Shown: one piece after another, positions 33,565-42,053 of the stretch | Numbering within the stretch: position 1 is the stretch's first letter | Layout: every line of letters starts with the position of its first letter | Origin: Catenulispora sp. EB89 | Lineage (GTDB): Bacteria > Actinomycetota > Actinomycetes > Streptomycetales > Catenulisporaceae | Assembly: GCF_041261445.1 (NCBI RefSeq) | Contig: NZ_JBGCCU010000015.1 | Coordinates: 124,001-188,000 of the forward strand | Reading direction: 5' to 3' | DNA length: 64,000 bases | The notes under the pieces: generated by a model | Database searches by the model: none | What the model was told of the DNA's origin: nothing | Seen by the model: only the letters and a program-made list of their open reading frames with translations | Translations under genes and position numbers: made by a program

Positions 33565-34830
33565 TCACCTGCCGGTCTCACGCACCGTCACCGGCAGGAC
33601 CGCCAGCCCTCGCAGGTTGATCCGGCCGTTCCACACCGGTTCCCCGGCCAGCCCCAGGCCCGGGAAACGCGCGACCATCCGCTCGACCGCGACCCGGGCC
33701 TCCAAGCGGGCCAGCGCCGCGCCGAGGCAGTGGTGCGGGCCGCCGCCGAAGGCCACGTGGTTGCGGGCGTTGGCGCGGTCCAGGCGCAGCTCGCCGGCGT
33801 CCGGGCCCCAGTACGCCTCGTCGCGGTTGGCCGCGGCCAGGCCGGCGATGACGAACGCGCCCTTCGGGATCAGCTTGCCGCGCACTTCGTACGGCTCCAG
33901 GATGATCCGCCGCGACTGCTGCACCGGGCTGTCGTAGCGCAGCATTTCCTCAACGGCGTTGACGGCCAGCTGCGGCGCCGCGCGCAGATTCTTCAGCTCC
34001 TCGGGGGCGTTCAGCAGGGCCAGCGTGCCGTTGCCGATCAGATTGACCGTGGTCTCGTGGCCGGCGACGTACAGCAGCACCACCTGCGCCACCAGCTCCT
34101 CGTCGGAGAGCCGGTCGCCGTCCTGCTCGGCGGCGATCAGCGCGGTCAGCAGGTCCTCGCCGGGGTGCTCGCGCTTGTAGGCGATCAGGCCCCGGACGAT
34201 GTCCTGCATCTCCAGGCGCGCCCGGTTGATCTCCCCGAGCAGATCCGGGTCGCCTATCGGCTCCAGCGTGCGGACCAGCAGGCCGCTCAGCTCCCTGATC
34301 CGCACGTGGTCGGTGTCCGGGATGCCGAGCATCCGGGAGATGACGGCGAACGGGATCGGGAAGGCCACGGCCTCGATCAGGTCGCCGCCGCCGGCCTCGG
34401 CGAGCCGGTCCAGAGCGGCGTCCACGAGCTCGGTGACGAACGGCTCCAGCGCGGCCACCGAGCGCGGGGTGAAGACCTTCGAGACCAGGCCGCGCAGCCG
34501 GGTGTGGTCCGGCGGGTCGCGGTCGAGCATGGACATGCCGTAGGCGTCGAGGGTGTCCCCGGTCGCCGGACCCGCGGCCTCGATCATGGCGTCGGCCTGG
34601 AGCCGCGCCGCGCTGTCCTCGGCGGAGTTGCGGTAGTCGACGGAGTTGGCCGAGCGCAGCAGCGCGGAGACGTCGTCGTGCCGGGACAGGACCCAGAAGC
34701 CGAACGGGTGCTCGTGGACCGGTTCCTCGGCCCGGAGCCGGCCGTACGCCGGATAGGGGTTGTCGGTGTATCCCGGGGCGAACGGGTTGAACAGCGGTTC
34801 GGGCGGTTCGAGCGTGTCGAGATCGGTCAT
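33565..34830 (-). CDS. Cytochrome P450
   Basis: 421 residues, the usual size for a soluble bacterial P450. Diagnostic motifs are YVAGHETTVNLIGNGTLALL (I-helix oxygen-binding AGxxT), EEMLRYDSPVQQSRRI (ExxR region with R later), and the haem loop HVAFGGGPHHCLGAALARLE with the Cys thiolate ligand. The sequence resembles CYP107-type actinomycete enzymes that hydroxylate small organic compounds, often in secondary metabolism. No ferredoxin gene is next to it. It is divergent from a TetR regulator, and a 17-bp palindrome lies between them, so repression by that TetR is likely. Confidence 0.93.
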   Translation of the reverse strand: MTDLDTLEPPEPLFNPFAPGYTDNPYPAYGRLRAEEPVHEHPFGFWVLSRHDDVSALLRSANSVDYRNSAEDSAARLQADAMIEAAGPATGDTLDAYGMSMLDRDPPDHTRLRGLVSKVFTPRSVAALEPFVTELVDAALDRLAEAGGGDLIEAVAFPIPFAVISRMLGIPDTDHVRIRELSGLLVRTLEPIGDPDLLGEINRARLEMQDIVRGLIAYKREHPGEDLLTALIAAEQDGDRLSDEELVAQVVLLYVAGHETTVNLIGNGTLALLNAPEELKNLRAAPQLAVNAVEEMLRYDSPVQQSRRIILEPYEVRGKLIPKGAFVIAGLAAANRDEAYWGPDAGELRLDRANARNHVAFGGGPHHCLGAALARLEARVAVERMVARFPGLGLAGEPVWNGRINLRGLAVLPVTVRETGR

Positions 34831-34896
34831 GCGGACTCCCCTCGGTCTCCGGGTCCGTCGGAGCCCGGACGACCTCTCGGATACTCAGAGTCGGAA

Positions 34897-34913
34897 ACAT
34901 ACACTGTGTATGT
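34897..34913. promoter_or_regulatory. TetR operator between P450 and tetR genes
   Basis: ACATACAC (34897-34904) and GTGTATGT (34906-34913) form a perfect palindrome around a single central T. It lies 15 bases upstream of the TetR start (34928) and 67 from the P450 start. It covers an alternative ATG at 34910, which argues for the 34928 start. Confidence 0.75.
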
Positions 34914-34927
34914 CGTATGCTCTGGGC

Positions 34928-35560
34928 ATGTCCGGTGTCAAGAGCAGGCGCGAGCAGTACTCGGAAGCGACCCGCGCGGCTCTGCTGGAGGCCGCCGCGC
35001 GCCGCTTCGCAGAGCACGGCTTCGCCGGGACGGCGCTGGAGGACGTCGCCGCCGACATCCAGGCCACGCGCGGCGCGGTGTACCACCACTTCGCCAACAA
35101 GACGGCGCTGTTCCGCGCGGTGCACGAGCAGGCCGAGGGCGAGATGCTCAAGCGCGTCGAGGCCGCGGCCGCGGTGCACGCCGACGACGTCCGCGCCGCC
35201 GCCGAGGCGGCGCTGGAGGAGTTCCTGGAGTGCTGCTGCGAGCCGGAGTACGGCCGGCTGGTGTGGCAGGAGGCGCCGGTGGCGCTGGGCTGGTCGGACT
35301 GGAAGGCCAGCGAGGAGCAGTACGCCTTCGGGCTGATCGAGCGGACCATCAAAGCCCTGATCGACGCCGGCGCGCTGCCTCCGCTTCCGGCCGGCACGAT
35401 GGCGCGCGCGGTGTTCCAGCTGCTCGGCGCGGCCGGGATCGAGCTGGCGCTGACGCCGGAGCCGGACAAGGCCCGGGTGAAGGACGAGTACGCGCAAGTG
35501 CTGCGCTTCATGCTCGGCGACGCGAACGAGCGCAGCCGGGCGCGGGAGAACACCCTCTGA
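34928..35560 (+). CDS. TetR-family repressor
   Basis: 210 residues from ATG at 34928. The N-terminal DNA-binding region is canonical: SEATRAALLEAAARRFAEHG, FAGTALEDVAADIQATRGAV and YHHFANKTALFRAVHEQAEG. The remaining helices form a ligand pocket; two adjacent Cys in EFLECCCEPEYGRLVWQEAP are a possible redox or ligand feature. It is divergent from the P450 gene with a shared palindrome, so it probably represses that gene and itself until a substrate of the P450 is bound. It ends 13 bases before the DUF4429 gene. Confidence 0.9.
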   Translation: MSGVKSRREQYSEATRAALLEAAARRFAEHGFAGTALEDVAADIQATRGAVYHHFANKTALFRAVHEQAEGEMLKRVEAAAAVHADDVRAAAEAALEEFLECCCEPEYGRLVWQEAPVALGWSDWKASEEQYAFGLIERTIKALIDAGALPPLPAGTMARAVFQLLGAAGIELALTPEPDKARVKDEYAQVLRFMLGDANERSRARENTL

Positions 35561-35573
35561 TGTAATCGGGGCC

Positions 35574-36461
35574 ATGGCCGAGCTCATCGGGAAGAACGGG
35601 ACGTGGACCTTCGACGGCGACGTGGTCCGCATCGTGCCCGGTCATGAGAAGGACGTGGCGCGGCTGCGCTCGGCGCTGGGTGAGGTCGCGGTACCGCTGG
35701 AGGCGTTGACCGGAGTCGCTTTCGAGGCCGGGAAGAAGGCGAAGAACGGAGCGGGGCGCATCCGCCTCCGCTTACGCGTCGGCGCCGATCCGCTGCTCCA
35801 GGCCTGCGACGGCCGGCTCTCCGACGAGGCCGACCCCTACCAGCTGGACGTACCGGTCGAGCGCGGCGGGGTCGCGGAGTACTTCGCCGACGAGGTGCGC
35901 GACGCGCTGAGCGTGGCGCGGATCCCCGCCGAGCCCACCGACCGCTACCTGATCGCGCCGCCGCCGGTGCCGATCTCGGCCACCGGGAACGACGGCACCG
36001 CCTCCTTCGACGGCGACACCGTCCGCCTGGAGTGGGGCTGGCTGGCCGACGGGAAGAAGCGCACGGCCGGGAACCGCACGTGGTCGCTGGCGGCGCTGGA
36101 GAGTGTGGAGTGGCGGCCGGCGGTCGGGATGGACTGGGGCTGGATCCGGTTCCGGGTGCGCGGGGACGCCGGGATCGTCTCGCCGAACCCGCGGCTGGAC
36201 CCGAACTGCCTGGCGCTGTGGGGGACGAAGAAGGAGAGCGGGAACAGCGCGGTGCTGGCCGCCGCGATCGTGGGGCGGATGCCGCATCCGAATGCGAGCC
36301 CTGAGACGCCGGCGCTCGCCGCGCCGGCCGCGCCCGCCGCCGCTTCGGATCACGACGCACTGCTGCGGCGGCTGCGGGAGCTGGGCGATCTGCACCGCGA
36401 CGGCATCCTCACCGACGAGGAGTTCGCGACGGCCAAGCAGGCCGTGCTGAAGCAGATGTGA
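35574..36461 (+). CDS. DUF4429 protein with C-terminal SHOCT domain
   Basis: 295 residues. Two related beta-rich DUF4429 units are visible: MAELIGKNGTWTFDGDVVRI to about residue 110, and SATGNDGTASFDGDTVRLEW to about 225, each containing a FDGDxVR strand. The C-terminus is a SHOCT-like short helical motif, DALLRRLRELGDLHRDGILT plus DEEFATAKQAVL, which often mediates oligomerisation. DUF4429 proteins are frequent in Streptomyces with no known biochemical role. The start ATG follows GGGGCC; the gene may be co-transcribed with tetR. Confidence 0.85.
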   Translation: MAELIGKNGTWTFDGDVVRIVPGHEKDVARLRSALGEVAVPLEALTGVAFEAGKKAKNGAGRIRLRLRVGADPLLQACDGRLSDEADPYQLDVPVERGGVAEYFADEVRDALSVARIPAEPTDRYLIAPPPVPISATGNDGTASFDGDTVRLEWGWLADGKKRTAGNRTWSLAALESVEWRPAVGMDWGWIRFRVRGDAGIVSPNPRLDPNCLALWGTKKESGNSAVLAAAIVGRMPHPNASPETPALAAPAAPAAASDHDALLRRLRELGDLHRDGILTDEEFATAKQAVLKQM

Positions 36462-36477
36462 GCGCGGCGGGCGCCGC

Positions 36478-38175
36478 TCAGCAGCCGATGGACTTGCGGA
36501 CGTCGGAGGGCGCCCCGCGCACCACGCCTTCGCAGATCGCTGATCCGAGATCGACCGCGGTCCATTGGGCGCCGTCGTATTCGTAGACTACCACGGCGTT
36601 GCCGAAGCTCACCGACGTGAGTCGGCCCCCTGCCCAGCCCTGGTCGCACTTCTCGACGGTGACCTTCGCGTCGGAGGGCAGCGCGGCGCCGTTCTTCTGC
36701 CCGGCGAGGGTGAAAGCCTCCTTGTTGTCCAGACACGGCGGGTTCGGCCCCGTGTCCTTCGACGACGGAGCCGTCGACGTCGGAGCCGTCACCGGAAGGT
36801 CCGTCGGCGGCGCGCTCGCGCTCTTCGAGCCGGAGGTCGCCGGCGCCGGGGTCGGGGCCTGCGAATCCGACCGGGACACCGACGGGGTGCCCGCCGAGTC
36901 CGACGTCCCGCCACCGGGCTCAGGGCCCGCCGAGTCGGACGTCGGCGCGTCCGCGCCGGTCTGCGAGGAGGCGGAGGTCGTGGTCGTCACCAGGGCTGCC
37001 GCCGTGCCGCCGACGGCGAGCGCCGCCACGGCCAGAACCGCGGTCAGGGCCCGCCTCGGACGGCGGGCGCGGCGATCACCGCGTCCACCGTGCCTGCCGA
37101 CGACCGTCGAGCCCTCCGGTGCGCCGGACCGGATCGAGGTCGGGGGTTCGGCGGGCCCGGCTCCGGTGTCGGCTATCGCGCCCGCGGCCCAGCCGGTCGC
37201 CAGGTCCGCGGCCGGGCCCGTCGTCGTTCCGGACGCCGCGTCCGCGTCCAGCAGCGGCACCACGGCGACGTCCTCGGGCGCGCCGCCGTCGCGCAGCGCG
37301 GCCACCACCGCCTCGTGCTGCTCGGTGATCAGCGCGTGCACGGCGTCCGGCCAGGTCCGGGTCACCGCCGGCACGTCGCCGAGCCGCTCCAGCACCTGCT
37401 CCGGCGTCGGGCGCGCGGCCGGGTCCTTGGCCAGGCAGCCGGCGATGACCTCGCGCAACTGCTCGGGCACGGCCTCCAGGTCGGGCTCGGCGTGCACGAC
37501 GTTGTACAGCGTGGCCGGGGTCGAGGCGCCCATGAACGGCTCGGTGCCGGTGCACGCCATGTACACCACCGCGCCGAGGGAGAAGACGTCGCTGGCCGGG
37601 GTCAGCGGCTTGCTCTCGGCCTGCTCCGGCGACATGTAGCCGGGCGAGCCGACCAGCCAGCCGGTGTGCGTGAGCTCGCTGGTGTTGCCGTCGGTGACCC
37701 GGGCCACGCCGAAGTCGATGACCCGCGGGCCGTCGGCGGCCAGCAGCACGTTGGAGGGCTTCAGGTCGCGGTGCACGAGCCCGGCGGCGTGGATCTCGCC
37801 GAGCGCGGTGGCCAGCCCGGCGGCCAGCCGGACGGCGGTGTCCGGGGGCAGGGCTCCGGCGGCGTCGATCGCCTCGCGCAGCGACGGGCCCGGCACGAAC
37901 ACCGTGACCAGCCACGGGATCTCGGTCTCGACGTCGGCGTCGACCACCGGCGCGGTGTAGGCGCCGGAGACCCGGCGCGAGGCGGCCACCTCACGCCGGA
38001 AGCGCTCCCGGAACCCGGGCTCCTCGACGTGCTGCACGTGCACGAGCTTGAGCGCCACGAGCCGCCCGTCCGGCGCCCCGGCCAGGAAGACCCTCCCCAT
38101 ACCGCCGCGCCCGAGCTGAGCGAAGATCCGGTAGGGTCCGATCCGCCGCGGATCGGGTAACCCCAGTGGCTTCAT
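36478..38175 (-). CDS. Membrane Ser/Thr protein kinase (PknB family)
   Basis: 565 residues. The kinase domain (about 12-270) has the Gly loop AQLGRGGMGRVFLAG, the Lys in LVALKLVH, catalytic loop GLVHRDLKPSNVLLAADG, DFGVARVTDGN, activation segment end GSPGYMSPEQAES and DVFSLGAVVYMACTG. A polar juxtamembrane region follows, then one membrane helix near residue 385 (ALTAVLAVAALAVGGTAAAL). Outside the cell there is a Ser/Thr/Pro-rich linker of about 75 residues and a small C-terminal domain with Cys pairs (PCLDNKEAFTLA, VEKCDQGWAGG, GSAICEGVV, SIGC) that probably form disulfides and could be the sensor. No PASTA repeats are present, so this is not the division kinase PknB itself. Confidence 0.92.
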   Translation of the reverse strand: MKPLGLPDPRRIGPYRIFAQLGRGGMGRVFLAGAPDGRLVALKLVHVQHVEEPGFRERFRREVAASRRVSGAYTAPVVDADVETEIPWLVTVFVPGPSLREAIDAAGALPPDTAVRLAAGLATALGEIHAAGLVHRDLKPSNVLLAADGPRVIDFGVARVTDGNTSELTHTGWLVGSPGYMSPEQAESKPLTPASDVFSLGAVVYMACTGTEPFMGASTPATLYNVVHAEPDLEAVPEQLREVIAGCLAKDPAARPTPEQVLERLGDVPAVTRTWPDAVHALITEQHEAVVAALRDGGAPEDVAVVPLLDADAASGTTTGPAADLATGWAAGAIADTGAGPAEPPTSIRSGAPEGSTVVGRHGGRGDRRARRPRRALTAVLAVAALAVGGTAAALVTTTTSASSQTGADAPTSDSAGPEPGGGTSDSAGTPSVSRSDSQAPTPAPATSGSKSASAPPTDLPVTAPTSTAPSSKDTGPNPPCLDNKEAFTLAGQKNGAALPSDAKVTVEKCDQGWAGGRLTSVSFGNAVVVYEYDGAQWTAVDLGSAICEGVVRGAPSDVRKSIGC

Positions 38176-38301
38176 AGAGGCCCACCCTAAAGGGGATACT
38201 TTCTCTGGGGAAACGCCAGGGGGCGGATCCGGGCGGATGCCGCGCGCGAATCCGGTGGTCGTCGGGCAGGTCCGGATTGAGGTTCAGCGACGTCAGCGGC
38301 G

Positions 38302-39246
38302 TCAGCGGTGGCTGGCGGGGTGCAGATCTCTGACCGCCTCGACCACGGCGTCCGGGCGTTGCATCACCAGCGTCACGTGCCCGACGCCCTCGACCTGGCG
38401 GTTCTCCCCCTGCGAGAACGACGCGGCCACCTCGTCGTAGAGGCGCAGTTTGCCGGCGGTCTCGGCCGCCAGCAGTTCCTCCAGCATGCCGGTCGAGACC
38501 GCGCGCTTGAACGCGTCGATTCCCGTCGCGGTCAGGATCACCGTGGGGACATCCGGGACGCGATCCGCCACGGAACGCATCTCCTCCCCCAACGCCTTGA
38601 CGTTCGAGGCCTCCTGGATGCCGATCCGCAGCCAGCCGGGATGGACGTGGTTCGCGACCAGCGGTTCGCGGATCTCGTCCGGGAAGTCCGCCATCGCGTC
38701 TTGAAACAGGCCACGGTAGAAGTCCCGGATTTCCTGCGGGATCTCGCCGGGCACGACGCTGTCGGGATCGAAGGAGTCCCAGAGGTCGGTCAGCTCCTTG
38801 GGCATGTACTTGCGGAAGTCCTCGTGCCCCGGCTCGACCAGGACCAGGCCCGCGACCTGCTCGGGGTGGCGCGCGGCGAAGTACCGCGCGTACAGGCCGC
38901 CGAGTGAGTGGCCGACGAGGATGCAGGGTCCTGTGATGTCGGCGACGCGGAGGAGTTCGTGCATTTCGTCGGTGACTTCTCGTAGACCGCGCGGGAGCTT
39001 CACTTCGCGGCTGCTCCAGCCGGTGCCGCCCCGGTCGTAGTTCAGGACGGTCGCGAACTGCGCGATCCCCTCCTGCACGCGCCACATGTCCAGACCGACG
39101 GAGCCGCCTCCGGGCAGGAGTACGACGGTGGCGTCCCCCTCGCCGGTGCGGTACGTCTGCAAGCCGTGGCCGTTCACCTGGTAACGCTCGCCGAACGGCG
39201 CGGGCATCTGCATCGTCGTGTCCGGATCAGCGGTCTGATCGGTCAT
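38302..39246 (-). CDS. Alpha/beta hydrolase, proline iminopeptidase-like
   Basis: 314 residues. Motifs are ATVVLLPGGGSVGLDMWRVQ (oxyanion-hole region), VLNYDRGGTGWSSRE, the nucleophile elbow CILVGHSLGGLYARYFA (GHSLG), and GVGHVTLVMQRPDAV with the catalytic His. The RG(G/A)xG strand-turn is typical of peptidases and lactonases of this fold, but the substrate is unknown. It is divergent from an ArsR-type regulator gene, and the intergenic region has a 6-bp inverted repeat with 4-base spacer, so the regulator very probably controls this gene. Confidence 0.87.
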   Translation of the reverse strand: MTDQTADPDTTMQMPAPFGERYQVNGHGLQTYRTGEGDATVVLLPGGGSVGLDMWRVQEGIAQFATVLNYDRGGTGWSSREVKLPRGLREVTDEMHELLRVADITGPCILVGHSLGGLYARYFAARHPEQVAGLVLVEPGHEDFRKYMPKELTDLWDSFDPDSVVPGEIPQEIRDFYRGLFQDAMADFPDEIREPLVANHVHPGWLRIGIQEASNVKALGEEMRSVADRVPDVPTVILTATGIDAFKRAVSTGMLEELLAAETAGKLRLYDEVAASFSQGENRQVEGVGHVTLVMQRPDAVVEAVRDLHPASHR

Positions 39247-39267
39247 CGTGGGCTCCCCTCGTCTGCA

Positions 39268-39283
39268 TTCCCAACTATGGGAA
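39268..39283. promoter_or_regulatory. Inverted repeat between hydrolase and ArsR-type regulator
   Basis: TTCCCA (39268-39273) and TGGGAA (39278-39283) are separated by 4 bases. A partial second copy, ATATGGAAAC, lies 14 bases on. The site is 22 bases from the hydrolase start and 29 from the regulator start. Confidence 0.5.
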
Positions 39284-39311
39284 CGGTACCAGATATGGAA
39301 ACATACAGCAT

Positions 39312-39953
39312 GTGGACACGCTCACGCTCCTGCTGCACCCCGTCCGGCTCCGCATCGTGCACGCCATGGCCGGCGGCCGGGTCCGCACCACGGCCGACCT
39401 GTGCGAGCAGCTGCCGGACGTACCGAAGACGACGATCTACCGCCACGTCGGCCTGCTCGCCGACCACGGCGTCCTGGACGTGGTCGACGAACAGCGCGTC
39501 CACGGCGCGGTCGAACGCCGCTACCGCCTGCGCGGCGCCCGCACCCGCATCGGGCCCGAAGACGCCGCCGGCATGACCGTGGACGACCACCGCCGGGCCT
39601 TCGCCGCCGCGGTCGCGGCGCTGCTCGCGTCGTTCAACGGCTACCTCGACGGCGACGGCGCGGACCCCGCCGCCGACTCGGTCGGCTACCGCCAGATCCC
39701 GTTGTGGCTCAACCCCGCGGAGCTGGCGGAGATGATCGAGGAGTTGCAGGCCGGCATCCTGGCGCGGGCCGAGAACCAGCCGGCGCCGGATCGCGGGCTG
39801 TACCTGCTCAGCCCGGTCTTCTTCCCGATCGAGAAGGCGGAGGGCGACGCGGCGGCAGCGGAACTGGCGGCAGGCGACACAGCGGCCGACCCAGTGGCGC
39901 GCGACCCGGCGGCGAACGACCCGGCGGCAGCAGGCGACGGATCAGCCGGCTGA
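39312..39953 (+). CDS. ArsR/winged-helix regulator
   Basis: 213 residues from a GTG at 39312 (VDTLTLLLHPVRLRIVHAMA). The DNA-binding domain is TADLCEQLPDVPKTTIYRHV plus GLLADHGVLDVVDEQRVHGA. ERRYRLRG forms the wing. The C-terminal half (DDHRRAFAAAVAALLASFNG, YRQIPLWLNPAELAEMIEEL) is a helical ligand domain as in many actinomycete regulators of this type. The last 40 residues are Ala/Asp-rich repeats (AAGDTAADPVARDPAANDPA) from a gcggc-rich tract. It is divergent from the hydrolase gene. The gene for an XRE regulator converges 16 bases downstream. Confidence 0.85.
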   Translation: MDTLTLLLHPVRLRIVHAMAGGRVRTTADLCEQLPDVPKTTIYRHVGLLADHGVLDVVDEQRVHGAVERRYRLRGARTRIGPEDAAGMTVDDHRRAFAAAVAALLASFNGYLDGDGADPAADSVGYRQIPLWLNPAELAEMIEELQAGILARAENQPAPDRGLYLLSPVFFPIEKAEGDAAAAELAAGDTAADPVARDPAANDPAAAGDGSAG

Positions 39954-39969
39954 CCGGCGGCCGGCCCTC

Positions 39970-40860
39970 TCAGCCGATCGGCACGTCGGCGGGAGAGGCG
40001 GTCGCGGCGCCGGCGATCACCGCGAGCCGCAGCTTGGTCTCGTCCTCGCTGCCCGGCGCCGCCGTCATGACCACGATCTTCAGCTCGGTGTCGCCGTCGC
40101 CCAACACATCGCAGTTCACTGTCACCGTGCCCACCGACGGATGCTCGATCGCCTTGTGGTCCTCGCGGTGCGCGCCGACCGTGCCGGACGCCCACAGCTC
40201 CGCGAACCGCGCGTTGCCCGCGTTCAGATCCGCGATCAGCCCGGCCAGCCGCCGGTCCTTCGGGAACCTCCCGGTGGCGCGCCGCAGATCGGCGACCACC
40301 GCGCGCTCGACCATGCCGGGATCGGACTCGAGCACCGGCCAGTGCGCCAGGCGTGCCGACCCGGCGCCGACCGGGAACTTGCTGCGCGCGAAGTTGCGCA
40401 GCCGGGGCGCGGTCGCGGCCGGGTCGCCGAGCAGCGCGGCCCAGCCCCGGTTCCACCACACCAGCTCCCAGTCCGCGGCGAACACCGCGACCGCGGTGTC
40501 CCCGAGGCGGCTGAGCACGCGGTGCACGCCGGGCGGGATGTGGTCGCTGATCATGTCGTCGGTCGGCGGGACGAGGTGCGCCAGACGGTACAGGTGGTCG
40601 CGTTCGGCGACCGTCAGTTGCAGGGCGCGTGCCAGGGACGCCACGACCGGGGCCGACGGCGTCGTGGCCCGGCCCTGCTCCAGCCGGACCAGGTAGTCCA
40701 CGGACACCCCGGCCAGATCGGCGAGCTCTTCGCGGCGCAGGCCGGCGGCGCGGCGTGCGCGGCCCGACGGGAGCGCCAGCGCGGAGGGCGGCAGGCGGTC
40801 GCGCCAGGTGCGGATCGTCGCGCCGAGGTCGGCTGCCGGTGAGGTGCTCACGTACTCCAT
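39970..40860 (-). CDS. XRE-family regulator with MmyB-like ligand domain
   Basis: 296 residues. The Cro/C1 helix-turn-helix reads RRAAGLRREELADLAGVSVD, then YLVRLEQGRATTPSAPVVAS and LARALQL. The rest is the PAS-like MmyB domain found in actinomycete members, with VFAADWELVWWNRGWAALLG and RNFARSKF and HREDHKAIEHPSVGTV. These regulators typically sit divergent from a short-chain dehydrogenase gene that they control, as here. The ligand may be a fatty acid or metabolite; this is family knowledge. GTG and ATG alternatives exist nearby, but the chosen ATG at 40860 starts MEYVSTSPAADL. Confidence 0.9.
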   Translation of the reverse strand: MEYVSTSPAADLGATIRTWRDRLPPSALALPSGRARRAAGLRREELADLAGVSVDYLVRLEQGRATTPSAPVVASLARALQLTVAERDHLYRLAHLVPPTDDMISDHIPPGVHRVLSRLGDTAVAVFAADWELVWWNRGWAALLGDPAATAPRLRNFARSKFPVGAGSARLAHWPVLESDPGMVERAVVADLRRATGRFPKDRRLAGLIADLNAGNARFAELWASGTVGAHREDHKAIEHPSVGTVTVNCDVLGDGDTELKIVVMTAAPGSEDETKLRLAVIAGAATASPADVPIG

Positions 40861-40964
40861 AGTCGCTCACCGCCGAGCCGCGCGACCTGCCCAAGGGTGG
40901 TACTGCCGTTCCTACCGTTGAGCTGATCCTGGCCGCCGCATCGCCGCGGGCGAATCATGAAGCC

Positions 40965-41660
40965 ATGGCAATCATCTTCATCACCGGGGCGAACAAGGGA
41001 CTCGGCCACGAGGCGGCCCGGCGCCTCATCGGGCTCGGCCACACGGTGCTGCTCGGTGCCCGGGACCCTCAGTCGGGCCAGGTCGCGGCCGATGCGCTCG
41101 GTGCGCGGTTCGTGCGCATCGACGTGACCGACGACGCGTCGGTCACGGCCGCGGCGGCGGACGTCGCAGGCCGCGAAGGCCGGATCGACGTGCTGATCAA
41201 CAACGCCGGGATCCACGGGCCCTTCGGCGATCCCGGTTCGCTGACCGGGGCCGACGCGCTCGGCGTGCTCGACACCAACGTGGCCGGGGCGGTGCGGACG
41301 ATCTCGGCGTTCCTGCCGTTGCTGCGCGAGTCGGCGGACCCGGCGGTCGTCAACGTCAGCAGCGGGATGGGTTCGTTGTCGTTCACGCATGATCCGGAGC
41401 GCGTCGAGTCGAAGGTGATCGCACCGCTGTACTGCGCTTCGAAGGCGGCGCTGACGATGCTCACCACGCAGTACGCCAAGGCGCTGCCGGACATCCGGAT
41501 CAACGCGGCCGACCCCGGGTACACGGCGACGGATCTGAACGACAACCGCGGTTTCCAGACGGTGACCGAGGGCACCGACGCGATCGTCGCGCTCGCCACC
41601 GAGGGGCCGGGGGCCGGGTCGGGGCGGTTCGTCGATCGCGAGGGCGACCTCGGTTGGTGA
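40965..41660 (+). CDS. Short-chain dehydrogenase/reductase
   Basis: 231 residues. The nucleotide-binding TGxxxGxG motif is IFITGANKGLGHEAARRL; INNAGIHGPFG, VVNVSSGMGS (catalytic Ser) and YCASKAALTMLTTQYAKAL (Tyr-x3-Lys) follow, and DPGYTATDLN is the typical loop before the C-terminus. Basic residues after the second strand (GARDPQSG) suggest NADP(H). It is divergent from the XRE/MmyB regulator and probably its target, reducing an unknown carbonyl compound. Its stop is 6 bases from the converging PPOX gene, with no room for separate terminators. Confidence 0.93.
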   Translation: MAIIFITGANKGLGHEAARRLIGLGHTVLLGARDPQSGQVAADALGARFVRIDVTDDASVTAAAADVAGREGRIDVLINNAGIHGPFGDPGSLTGADALGVLDTNVAGAVRTISAFLPLLRESADPAVVNVSSGMGSLSFTHDPERVESKVIAPLYCASKAALTMLTTQYAKALPDIRINAADPGYTATDLNDNRGFQTVTEGTDAIVALATEGPGAGSGRFVDREGDLGW

Positions 41661-41666
41661 CCCGGG

Positions 41667-42053
41667 TCAGCCCACTCCCACGGTCTGCCGCTCGGGCTCG
41701 ATGAGCAGGACGACGCGGTCCATGCTGTGGTCGTAGGGCTGGCCGATGTACTTCATCGCGATCGGGTCGATGATCGCCCAGGCCGCGTCACCCTCGACCC
41801 ACTCCACCACCCGGCCGCGGATGGCGACCGGCGTGTTGGGGGCGTCGGCCGGGGTCAGCGACAGCGCCACCCGCGGGTCGCGGCGGATGTTGCGGGCCTT
41901 GAGGCTGTCCGGGCCGGTGAGGATCGCGATGCGGTCGCCGTGCGGGGCGGCCCAGATGGTGACCGAGTGCGGGGCGCCGTCGGGCAGGACCGTGGCGAGG
42001 TGCACCAGCGGGGCGTCGTCGAGGATGCTGCGGATTTCCGGGTCGAGCTTCAT
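41667..42053 (-). CDS. PPOX-class flavin/F420-binding protein
   Basis: 128 residues of split-barrel fold: PLVHLATVLPDGAPHSVTIW, HGDRIAILTGPDSLKARNIR (the phosphate-contacting KxRN element), DPRVALSLTPADAPNTPVAI and RGRVVEWVEGDAAWAIIDPI. Actinobacterial members use F420 or FMN for reductions; which of the two cannot be told by eye. The gene starts inside the end of the DHFR-family gene (ATGA overlap), so the two are translated together under the HxlR-type regulator. Confidence 0.87.
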   Translation of the reverse strand: MKLDPEIRSILDDAPLVHLATVLPDGAPHSVTIWAAPHGDRIAILTGPDSLKARNIRRDPRVALSLTPADAPNTPVAIRGRVVEWVEGDAAWAIIDPIAMKYIGQPYDHSMDRVVLLIEPERQTVGVG

